Positions 8,521-15,796 of a stretch of 37,061 nt of DNA are shown here, in pieces. The first letter of the stretch is position 1; the number at the start of each line of letters is the position of its first letter. The position numbers were made by a program, and so were the translations under genes. Source of the DNA: Treponema sp. (GTDB taxonomy: Bacteria > Spirochaetota > Spirochaetia > Treponematales > Treponemataceae). The notes below the pieces were generated by a model, which was not told the origin of the DNA, ran no database searches, and saw nothing but the letters and a program-made list of their open reading frames with translations. The DNA is taken from NCBI GenBank assembly GCA_017617115.1, contig JAFZXA010000168.1:1-37061 (forward strand). The letters run 5' to 3'.

Positions 8521-9171
8521 ATGAAATATTCTGTTCTTATTATTGATGATCATCCTTTATTCAGCCGCGGACTTTCGCAGCTCATAGAAACTCAGATTTC
8601 TTACAAGGTAACTGGAATTGCAAAAAATCATGATGAGGCAATTAAAATGATAAACGAGCTTTCACCGGATCTTGCAATTGTTGATTTGAATCTTGGACAG
8701 GAAGACGGCCTTGAACTAATAAAAGATATTCTTTCAATAAAACCCCAGACTAAAGTTTTAGTACTTTCTATGCACGACGAGCGTTATTATGCAGAACGCG
8801 CACTCAAAGCTGGAGCCAAAGGTTATATAATGAAGGAAGAAGCAGAATCGAATGTTTCAACTGCAATTAATACTGTAATGAACGGGCAGATTTATCTTAG
8901 CGAAAATGAGAAAAAACGACAGGAAGAGCTTACAAAAACTCAAAGCCCTAAAAAGGACAAGGAACCCTTTGACCTTATTTCAACACTTTCAGACAGACAG
9001 CTCCAGATTTTTACACTCATTGGTAAAGGACTTGGAACTGTAGAAATTGCAGACAAACTTGGCTTGAGTATTAAGACTATAGACACTCACAAGGAGAATA
9101 TGAAGAATAAACTCCATTGTGAGTCATCGGCAGAACTACGAAAAATGGCAATTGAGTGGGCAAGCCACTAG
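8521..9171 (+). CDS. NarL/LuxR-family response regulator
   Basis: This response regulator is 216 residues from the preferred ATG at 8521 (MKYSVLIIDDHP); an upstream in-frame ATG at 8515 adds only two residues. The receiver domain (about 1-120) has the acidic pair in IIDDHP, phospho-acceptor Asp55 in IVDLNLG, a Ser switch residue in VLSMHDE, and Lys in YIMKE. A LuxR-type helix-turn-helix follows (about 150-205; LSDRQLQIFTLIGKGLGTVEIADKL), typical of DNA-binding regulators paired with HisKA_3 kinases. It diverges from such a kinase and is surely its partner. Its stop overlaps the malQ stop (shared CTAG), which places malQ or the kinase-chromate transporter run among possible targets. Confidence 0.93.
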   Translation: MKYSVLIIDDHPLFSRGLSQLIETQISYKVTGIAKNHDEAIKMINELSPDLAIVDLNLGQEDGLELIKDILSIKPQTKVLVLSMHDERYYAERALKAGAKGYIMKEEAESNVSTAINTVMNGQIYLSENEKKRQEELTKTQSPKKDKEPFDLISTLSDRQLQIFTLIGKGLGTVEIADKLGLSIKTIDTHKENMKNKLHCESSAELRKMAIEWASH

Positions 9172-10748
9172 TCTCGGCCATATAATTCAGACAGGAATGA
9201 GAGCCAGTGAGCGTCGACAGAGCGGAGGTCTTTGGAACTCATTCGCCAGGTCCAGTTGGTGCCGGTTGTAGCAGGAGTATTCATTCTTGCGGTGTTGTCG
9301 GCGCCTGTTATATCCTGCATTGGAATAATGGCATAGGCAGCAGTTGAAGCCAAAGCAGCACGAATCATATCTTTACGAAGCTTACCCGAAGCAACAAGTA
9401 CACGAGCTTTCTTTACATCAAGTTCACAACCTTCTATGTACTGGGCAACCAGGACAAGCTGCTCATCATTCAAATTTGTAAGCCAGCCCTGCATGGTGTC
9501 GTTGTCGTGTGTTCCGGTATAGGCTACACAATTGTCTGTGTTGTACATATGCGGTAAAAAGTAATTTGTCATGCCGTTCTGTCGTGCCTCGTCCGGGCTG
9601 AATGCAAACTGTAAAACCTTCATACCAGGAAAGCCGCACTGCTCTCTCAAAGCACGAACTTCGTCTGTTATAACTCCCAGGTCTTCGGCAATTACAGGCA
9701 GCTCTCCAAGCTTTGACTTAATTGTTTTAAATAAATCGTAACCAGGACCTTTGCACCATTTACCATTTATTGCAGTTTTTTCGGTAGCAGGAACAGACCA
9801 GTAGGCTTCAAAACCGCGGAAGTGGTCAATTCGTAAAACATCGGTTAATTCAAATACACGCTTGATTCGGGCAACCCACCATTTGTAGCCATCATCTTTC
9901 ATTTTTTTCCAGTCGTATAAAGGATTTCCCCAAAGTTGGCCGTCGGCACAAAAATAGTCTGGAGGAACACCTGCAACACAGTCTGGTTTTCCTGTTTTGT
10001 CCAGCTGGAACAAGCCCTGGTTTGACCATACATCTGCGCTGTCTGGAGCAACAAAAATTGGAATATCGCCAATAAGGCTTATGCCGTTTTCGTTTGCATA
10101 TTTTTTAAGGCTGATCCACTGCCGGTCAAAGAAAAACTGAATAACCTTGTAAGAATCTACATCTTTTTTGTTTGCTTTGTACCATTCTTTAAGGGCTTCG
10201 TCATTATGAAGTGCAAGCTTTTTTGGCCACCACGCATACCAGATTGAATTATCCGGTTTTTCTTCTGCGGCTTTTTTGTCGTAAACAGTTTTTATGCTCA
10301 TAAAAAGAGCAAAGTCATCTAGCCACGATTTTTTTGAACGGCAAAAGGCCTTGTACTGTTCAAGGTTGTAGTCCTTCGCCGCATTCAAAAAGTTTTCGGC
10401 AGCTTTTTTAAGGAGCGGAAGTTTCCACCATACAACGGCACCAAAATCTACATTACCAGTAGTTTTTATATATTCCGGAGGGCGCACCTCTTTTTTTGTA
10501 AGCCAGCCGTCCTGCACCAGAAGGTCAAGGTCAATTAATAAAGGATTTCCCGCAAAGGTAGAAAAAGAAGCATAAGGAGAATCTCCGTAGCCTGTTGGAC
10601 CAAGCGGTAGAATCTGCCAGAGTGACTGCCCTGCATCACAAAGCCAGTCAACAAAATTAAAAGCGGGTTTGCCAATTGTTCCAATGCCAGGAGTTCCGGG
10701 TAAAGATGTTGGATGTAATAAAATGCCGCTGCGACGTGTGAATTTCAT
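9168..10748 (-). CDS. malQ: 4-alpha-glucanotransferase (amylomaltase)
   Basis: This 526-residue GH77 enzyme transfers alpha-1,4-glucan segments between maltodextrins in cytosolic glycogen or maltose metabolism. The start MKFTRRSGILLHPTSLPG matches the family N-terminus. The ATG at 10748 has a GAGG ribosome-binding site, whereas an ATG at 10787 would read through the che-operon terminator repeat. Visible catalytic features are the nucleophile region LRIDHFRGFEAYW, the acid/base VIAEDLGVIT, and the third acid in YTGTHDNDT. The length is normal. It is convergent with the response regulator and may be one of its targets, which is inference from position only. Confidence 0.95.
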   Translation of the reverse strand: MKFTRRSGILLHPTSLPGTPGIGTIGKPAFNFVDWLCDAGQSLWQILPLGPTGYGDSPYASFSTFAGNPLLIDLDLLVQDGWLTKKEVRPPEYIKTTGNVDFGAVVWWKLPLLKKAAENFLNAAKDYNLEQYKAFCRSKKSWLDDFALFMSIKTVYDKKAAEEKPDNSIWYAWWPKKLALHNDEALKEWYKANKKDVDSYKVIQFFFDRQWISLKKYANENGISLIGDIPIFVAPDSADVWSNQGLFQLDKTGKPDCVAGVPPDYFCADGQLWGNPLYDWKKMKDDGYKWWVARIKRVFELTDVLRIDHFRGFEAYWSVPATEKTAINGKWCKGPGYDLFKTIKSKLGELPVIAEDLGVITDEVRALREQCGFPGMKVLQFAFSPDEARQNGMTNYFLPHMYNTDNCVAYTGTHDNDTMQGWLTNLNDEQLVLVAQYIEGCELDVKKARVLVASGKLRKDMIRAALASTAAYAIIPMQDITGADNTARMNTPATTGTNWTWRMSSKDLRSVDAHWLSFLSELYGRD

Positions 10749-10757
10749 AATGACCTC

Positions 10758-10793
10758 AAAAAAAAACGGTGGTTTCGACAAGCTCAACCACCG
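10758..10793 (-). terminator. che operon terminator formed from a palindromic repeat
   Basis: On the minus strand, 39 bases after the cheY stop codon, CGGTGGTT pairs perfectly with AACCACCG (stem 10767-10774 with 10786-10793) around an 11-base loop. Nine T residues (10766-10758) follow immediately. That is a textbook intrinsic terminator. The loop contains TTCGACAAGCTCA, the core of a dispersed palindrome known from many bacteria. A second copy of the arm lies at 10805-10812 and could compete for pairing. The malQ ribosome-binding site directly follows the T run. Confidence 0.75.
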
Positions 10794-10831
10794 GAGACTA
10801 TCTCAACCACCGTTCATAAAAAGAAATTGGA

Positions 10832-11266
10832 CTAGCCCAAAACCTTAGAAATTCTTTCCAAAACCTTCTTGCGGTCAAGAGGCTTTACAATATAGCTCTT
10901 TGCTCCAAGCATAAGAGATTTTTTTACAAGTTCCTCTTTACCAAGAGCACTTACCATTACAACCTTTGCGTTCTTATCAAAAGCCATAATCTGTTCAAGA
11001 GCAGTAATACCGTCCATTTTAGGCATTGTAATATCCATTGTAACAAGGTCAACGTGAGGACAAAGTTCCTTATACTTTTCTACGCCCTCTGCACCATCAA
11101 CAGCTGTAGCTACAACATCATAACCTTCGCTGGCAAGAATCTGTCCAAGCTGTTTTGCAACGAACATAGAATCGTCAACAACGAGTACTTTGAATGCTGT
11201 TCCGTCGCCCTTAAGCCCCTCCGGCGGTCGCTCATTGATTGTTGGATAATCCTGAATCGTTTTCAT
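10832..11266 (-). CDS. cheY: Chemotaxis response regulator CheY
   Basis: This 144-residue single receiver domain carries the signal from CheA to the flagellar switch. Acidic residues 31-32 (VVDDS), phospho-acceptor Asp78 (VTMDITMPKMDG), the Ser switch (MVSALG) and Lys (YIVKPLD) are all present. The first 25 residues form an extension ahead of the usual CheY start, as I recall for treponemal CheY. The ribosome-binding site AAAGGAG lies eight to nine bases from the ATG, right after the cheX stop codon. It is the last gene of the che operon and is followed by a strong terminator. Confidence 0.94.
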   Translation of the reverse strand: MKTIQDYPTINERPPEGLKGDGTAFKVLVVDDSMFVAKQLGQILASEGYDVVATAVDGAEGVEKYKELCPHVDLVTMDITMPKMDGITALEQIMAFDKNAKVVMVSALGKEELVKKSLMLGAKSYIVKPLDRKKVLERISKVLG

Positions 11267-11280
11267 CGTATACTCCTTTA

Positions 11281-11763
11281 TTAAGCGCGTTCCCTTATAG
11301 CAACGTTTACTTCTATTTTACCATATTCTGTAATAAGAGGAACAATAAGAGCTTCTACGCTGTCTGTTGTTCCACCTAAAGCAGCAATTTCCATTTTCTG
11401 GCCAGCAAACAATGTTGGAGGTGTAAGGTCAAACTTAAAGCCAAGCTCATGAAGTTTTGTTACAGCCTGTGCAGTAATCAAGTTTGCCAATTCACTGATT
11501 GTTGCTTTTGCCAAATCATCAAATGCAGGTAATTGTTCACCATTCATAGCAGAAGCAATATTCAAGGCAGTTTCATTTGTCATATCAAAAAGAACACGAC
11601 CTTCTACATCTCCTGCAAGACCTACTAAAGCTGCAACACCCATAACAGGCATTGCTGTTGATTTAAGATACAAATCTCCGCGTTTTACTTCTGCTCCACC
11701 AAGAACTTCCTGTAAAACTCTGAACGAAGTTTCAACAAACGGGTTAATATATTCTACTCGCAT
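11281..11763 (-). CDS. cheX: CheY-P phosphatase CheX
   Basis: This 160-residue protein is of the CheC/CheX class and dephosphorylates CheY-P. The catalytic pair Glu91 and Asn94 (SELANLI) is intact, and there is only one such motif, as in CheX rather than CheC. The remaining sequence (KRGDLYLKSTAMPVMGVAAL and GDVEGRVLFDMTNETALNIA) follows the family beta-sheet pattern. It is encoded between the cheW-cheR-like gene and cheY with an AAGGGG ribosome-binding site. In spirochaetes CheX is the main terminator of the CheY signal because CheZ is absent, which is known biology and fits this layout. Confidence 0.92.
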   Translation of the reverse strand: MRVEYINPFVETSFRVLQEVLGGAEVKRGDLYLKSTAMPVMGVAALVGLAGDVEGRVLFDMTNETALNIASAMNGEQLPAFDDLAKATISELANLITAQAVTKLHELGFKFDLTPPTLFAGQKMEIAALGGTTDSVEALIVPLITEYGKIEVNVAIRERA

Positions 11764-11775
11764 GTCATTCCCCTT

Positions 11776-13173
11776 TTAATCTTTTGTATATGCTGTAACA
11801 GCACCTTTACTAGTTTCACCAAAACCATAAGACATTGGAATAATTTCGTTTTCACCAACTATTGCAATGCCGTTTCCTTTCATCTTTTCAAAGAATTCAG
11901 AAAGGATATTTTCCTGTGATTTAACGTCTATGAAAGACAGGAAATCACGGGCAAAAATAACGTCGAGCATTGGAAGAACGTTTGTGTTCTTACAATCATG
12001 ATACTCGAACATTATACTGTCTTTTATCTCCTGATTAAAGGTACTTTCGCCATTTGCCTTTTTTGTAAGATAAGGAGAAAGCCATGAACCTTCAACACTA
12101 GCCGGAACAGATAAAAGACTTGCATTTGAAACTCCAAGAAGATCTACATCCTGTGCATAAATTCTGATTTTTGCATCGGGATATCGGCTCTTAAGAACAC
12201 ATGCTAAACAGTATGTTTCCTGACCGCTTCCACAACCCGGATTCCAAACTACAATTTGTTTTGCGTTGTTTTCAGGCAACAGATTCTTTATACAGTCTGC
12301 ATAGTCTTTTGACCACCAGGTACCTGTAAAAGAAGAATAGAATTTTGACAGGAATGCATCGGCATCAGCAGAGTTCTGGAGCTGAGTCTTGTCGTGACCA
12401 CGCTCGCTTGCCCATTCTGTGTAGCGCTGCTTAACCCAGGTTTCATTGATCTGGGACATGTCAAAGTTCTTATAACTCTTAAGACTTTCTGCAATAAACT
12501 TAATATCAAGATTCTGAGGTTCTTCTTTCTTTGCAGGTGCAGCTTGAGCAGCAGGAGCAGCCGGGCCAGAAGCAGCAGACTTTGCAGAAGGAGCAGTTCT
12601 TGCTTCAACAGGCATCTGTGCATTTTTAGCCATCTGTTCTGCAGCAGCTTCTTTTGCTTCACCAGAATCTTTAGAACCAAAAATCCTTAATATATCAAGC
12701 AGTACGTAAAGACGGTTGTTATTCTCTACAACACCACTTATGTATTTAATGTTAATATCCGCAAACAAAGGATGCGGCGGCTGAATTGTTGATTTTTGAA
12801 CACCAACTACCTTGTCAATCTTATCGACAACAAGACCAAAGGTCTGATCATCCATAGTAAGAATGAGCAGGTTTTCAAGCTTCTTTTCATCTCGCTTTTG
12901 AACTTCAATATTAAAGAACAATCGAAGGTCAAGAATAGGGATAATTTCACCACGAAGGTTATATACACCAAGAACAAAAGGAAGTGTGTTAGGAACATAA
13001 GTAAAGCGTCCGGCTTTAGCAATTTCCTTAACATACATAATATCTATAGCGTAATCTTTATCGGCGAGCGAGAAAGTTACCATCTTAAAATCTACATAGC
13101 TTGCGGCTTCTTTCTTTTCCTGAAGTGCTTCGTTGAGCTGTTCGGCAGTTTGAACTACATTCTTTTCTTCCAT
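11776..13173 (-). CDS. CheW coupling protein fused to a CheR-like domain
   Basis: This 465-residue two-domain protein starts with a CheW fold (about 25-165; VTFSLADKDYAIDI, GVYNLRGEIIPILDL, VDKIDKVVGV) that couples receptors to CheA. An Ala/Pro/Lys-rich linker (about 180-220) follows. The C-terminal part (about 225-465) is a CheR-like methyltransferase fold: WNPGCGSGQETY near 310 is the SAM-binding loop, AQDVDLLGVSNA follows it, and FARDFLSFIDV stands where CheR has its CRNVxIYF motif. The usual N-terminal CheR Thr-Phe-Phe-Arg motif is replaced by FTGTWWSKD, so methyl transfer is doubtful. Such CheW-CheR-like hybrids are known in Treponema chemoreceptor arrays. There is no separate cheR or cheB here. 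Confidence 0.9.
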   Translation of the reverse strand: MEEKNVVQTAEQLNEALQEKKEAASYVDFKMVTFSLADKDYAIDIMYVKEIAKAGRFTYVPNTLPFVLGVYNLRGEIIPILDLRLFFNIEVQKRDEKKLENLLILTMDDQTFGLVVDKIDKVVGVQKSTIQPPHPLFADINIKYISGVVENNNRLYVLLDILRIFGSKDSGEAKEAAAEQMAKNAQMPVEARTAPSAKSAASGPAAPAAQAAPAKKEEPQNLDIKFIAESLKSYKNFDMSQINETWVKQRYTEWASERGHDKTQLQNSADADAFLSKFYSSFTGTWWSKDYADCIKNLLPENNAKQIVVWNPGCGSGQETYCLACVLKSRYPDAKIRIYAQDVDLLGVSNASLLSVPASVEGSWLSPYLTKKANGESTFNQEIKDSIMFEYHDCKNTNVLPMLDVIFARDFLSFIDVKSQENILSEFFEKMKGNGIAIVGENEIIPMSYGFGETSKGAVTAYTKD

Positions 13174-13185
13174 ACTAGTGCCCCC

Positions 13186-15612
13186 TTACCCGTTCAACCT
13201 TGCATTTGCCTGGGCTAGTAATTCCTGCTTTACACCCAAATCAAGAAGCTGACTAACATCTATAATCAAAGAAACAGAACCGTCTCCTAAAATAGAAGCA
13301 CCCGCAATTCCTGGTGAATTGGTAAACTTGTCGCGCAGAGGCTTAATTACAACATCCTCTTCACCAATGAGTGTGTCTACCATAACACCAATTTTCTTTT
13401 CCTGAGTACCAACAATTACAATGTAGCACTCATCGCCCTGTTGATTTTCCTGAATATTGAACAGTCTTGAAAGACGAAGCACGCTTATTACTTCGTTTCG
13501 AACGTTCATAATTTCGTAGTTATCAATATGGCTTATTTCGTTGATATTAATACACTGACTTTCTATTACGTTTGCAATAGGAATAGAGTAGATTTCTGAA
13601 CCTACGCGAACAAGCAGACCCTGAATAATGGCAAGTGTAAGAGGAATCTTGATAATGAATGAAGTTCCCTGCCCTTTTACAGAGTTTATAGAAATGCTTC
13701 CCTTAATGTTGTTTATCATTGTCTTAACAACATCAAGTCCAACCCCGCGTCCAGAAATGTTTGAGATTTTGTCGGCAGTAGAGAAGCCCGGCTGCATAAT
13801 AAGCTGGTATGCATCCTGGTCTGTAATAACCTTATCCGGATGAATGAGTCCGTTTTCGATTGCCTTTTTGCGAACCTTTTCAACATCAATTCCGGCACCA
13901 TCATCTTTAACTTCAATAACAATAAGGTTACCCTCGTTAGAAGCCTTAAGGAGTACTGTACCGGTTTCTGGTTTTCCGGCTGCTTTGCGGACCTCTGGAG
14001 TTTCAATACCATGGTCTACAGAGTTTCGTACACAGTGCATGATTGGGTCGAGCAAATCTTCTACAACTGACTTATCAAGTTCTGTGTCTTCACCTTCAAT
14101 TTCAAGGTTTATTTTTTTGTTCAAATCACGCTGAAGGTCGCGTACAACACGAGGGAATCGGCTGAAAATCTGATTGATTGGAACCATTCGGATTTTCATT
14201 ACGCCTTCCTGAAGCTCGCCTGCAATTGTACCAAGCTGCTGTGTATATGAACGGAAGCGTCCTGTTATGCCCTTTGATTCAGTTTCATACTGGTCAAACA
14301 TGTTGCCCATATCGCCGTAATGCTCGGCAAGACGCTTTTTAATTTCGTTGATTGGAGTACCCCTTTGAAGCTCATCAAGGTAATTAGGAAGATCATCCAA
14401 AAGTGTACGGAATTTTTCGCGGAACTGAGATTCAACCGACTGGAATTTAACAAGCTCGTTCTGAGTCTGAGCTGCAAGCTGGTTGAACGAAGCCTTTATG
14501 ATAACTGCTTCTGAAACAAGGTTCAAAAGATTGTCGATTCGGCGTGAGTCTACACGAAGGATTGACCCCTGCTGTGCATGGCCTGTACCGGTAGCAGCAG
14601 CTTCTTTCTTTTCTGGTTTTGTTTCGGCTTTCTTTTCGGCAAGCTGCTCATTAATTTCATCGGCCTTAGCCTGACCAGCAAGAGGTTTAGTTTCTTCTGC
14701 AGCAGGAGCCGCAGCAGCAGGTGCAGAAACAGCAGGTTCACTTGCGGCAGGAGCAGCACTTACAGCAGGAGCTGCGTCAGAAGAATAATTATCATCTGTA
14801 AGAAGATGTGCGTCTGTAACAAGAGTAACATCGCTCAGGAAAGAAGCGTCTTCGATTGCTTCACCCTTTTCTGAAGAAGCCAGATAATAGAAAACATTTT
14901 CATAAAACTGGTCTTCGTAAAGCGCATCAAAATCAGGAACTGTTTTAAGAACATTTCCTACAGCTTTAAGAGCTGCAAAAACCTGAATACCACCAACGGT
15001 ATTCATAGGATTATTTTCATCAAATTTAACTGCAACACACCAAAGTGCCTGACTTCCTTCGCAGGCAGACTTAAGCTCTTCATATTCATCTTCTGAAAGT
15101 GGTGGCAGCGGAATGCCCTGAATATTTGCAGGAGCAGCAGCAGGTGCAACAGCTGGCTGAACTGGAACCGGAGCTGCTTTTGCCGGTGCTTTTTTAGGAA
15201 CAGGCTTAGATCCCTTTTCTGGAATATAAGACTTAAGTTTTTCTATAATTCCATCTATGTTTTCTTCATAGACGGTACCATTCTGTCTGGCTTCAAGCAT
15301 TGCTTTAATGACATCGATTGAGGTTAGAAGTAAATCAACTACATCCTCATCGATTGAAACTCTATCAGAACGAATTTCATCAAGAACATCTTCTACGGAA
15401 TGTGTAAAATGAGAAAGTTCCATCATCTCAACTGTAGCAGAGCCACCCTTTAAAGTATGAGCTGCACGGAAGATTTCATCGATTGCCTCGTGATTGGAAG
15501 GATCGTTCTCAATAACAAGAATATTGCTTTCGAGCTGCTCAACCTGTTGTTCTGCTTCGGCAAAGAAGTCTTTTAAGAGTTCCTCATTGTTAGGATCAAG
15601 ATAATCACTCAT
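13186..15612 (-). CDS. cheA: Chemotaxis histidine kinase CheA
   Basis: This 808-residue kinase starts at the preferred ATG at 15612 (MSDYLDPNNEELL). An in-frame ATG 28 codons upstream would place the promoter inside the gene. The P1 domain carries phospho-acceptor His52 (AAHTLKGGSAT). A Pro/Ala-rich linker and a P2-like domain (about 170-290) follow, then a second Ala-rich linker. The P3 dimerisation helices begin near 365 (LRVDSRRIDNLLNLV). The P4 ATPase domain shows HCVRNSVDHGIE, VKDDGAGID and GRGVGLDVV. The P5 CheW-like domain closes the protein. It is the first gene of the che operon and lies divergent from an MCP gene, its likely receptor input. Confidence 0.94.
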   Translation of the reverse strand: MSDYLDPNNEELLKDFFAEAEQQVEQLESNILVIENDPSNHEAIDEIFRAAHTLKGGSATVEMMELSHFTHSVEDVLDEIRSDRVSIDEDVVDLLLTSIDVIKAMLEARQNGTVYEENIDGIIEKLKSYIPEKGSKPVPKKAPAKAAPVPVQPAVAPAAAPANIQGIPLPPLSEDEYEELKSACEGSQALWCVAVKFDENNPMNTVGGIQVFAALKAVGNVLKTVPDFDALYEDQFYENVFYYLASSEKGEAIEDASFLSDVTLVTDAHLLTDDNYSSDAAPAVSAAPAASEPAVSAPAAAAPAAEETKPLAGQAKADEINEQLAEKKAETKPEKKEAAATGTGHAQQGSILRVDSRRIDNLLNLVSEAVIIKASFNQLAAQTQNELVKFQSVESQFREKFRTLLDDLPNYLDELQRGTPINEIKKRLAEHYGDMGNMFDQYETESKGITGRFRSYTQQLGTIAGELQEGVMKIRMVPINQIFSRFPRVVRDLQRDLNKKINLEIEGEDTELDKSVVEDLLDPIMHCVRNSVDHGIETPEVRKAAGKPETGTVLLKASNEGNLIVIEVKDDGAGIDVEKVRKKAIENGLIHPDKVITDQDAYQLIMQPGFSTADKISNISGRGVGLDVVKTMINNIKGSISINSVKGQGTSFIIKIPLTLAIIQGLLVRVGSEIYSIPIANVIESQCININEISHIDNYEIMNVRNEVISVLRLSRLFNIQENQQGDECYIVIVGTQEKKIGVMVDTLIGEEDVVIKPLRDKFTNSPGIAGASILGDGSVSLIIDVSQLLDLGVKQELLAQANARLNG

Positions 15613-15647
15613 ACCCTCTATTATATACCGAAAATACAAGTTTTCAA
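15613..15647 (-). promoter_or_regulatory. che operon promoter, near-consensus, next to the cheA start codon
   Basis: On the minus strand, TTGAAA (15647-15642) and TATAAT (15625-15620) are separated by 16 bases and form a good sigma-70-type promoter. Only seven bases (AGAGGGT) separate the -10 box from the cheA ATG, so transcription from here would start at or one base before the ATG. The GAGGG would then lie in the promoter spacer and not in the mRNA leader. Confidence 0.55.
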
Positions 15648-15723
15648 GATAAAATGACAGAAAATTGCTAAAAAAAATAATACTGTGTAAATGCATTGCA
15701 AAGTGTGTTTTTTATGTTTTTAT

Positions 15724-15766
15724 GCCGATAATAATATGTGGTATTTTATACAAAAGGGTATATAAT
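15724..15766 (+). promoter_or_regulatory. Candidate promoter elements of the chemoreceptor gene
   Basis: The octamer GCCGATAA (15724-15731) equals the sigma-28 -10 consensus. An AAAG sequence (15700-15703) is present upstream, but the spacing is about six bases too long. TATAAT at 15761-15766 is an alternative sigma-70 -10 box. It would give a leader of about 24 bases containing the AGGAG ribosome-binding site just before the ATG at 15797. Confidence 0.4.
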
Positions 15767-15796
15767 AGATAGAGAAGAAAAATCAGGAGTTTTTTT

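Noticed and set aside
10749-10787. Upstream ATG extending malQ by 13 residues
   Set aside because: The extension is translated from the che-operon terminator repeat and its T run. The ATG at 10748 has a GAGG site and gives the normal family N-terminus.
15613-15696. Upstream ATG extending CheA by 28 residues
   Set aside because: The extension covers the -35 and -10 boxes and reads as a hydrophobic, AT-derived peptide. CheA begins normally at MSDYLDPNNEE.
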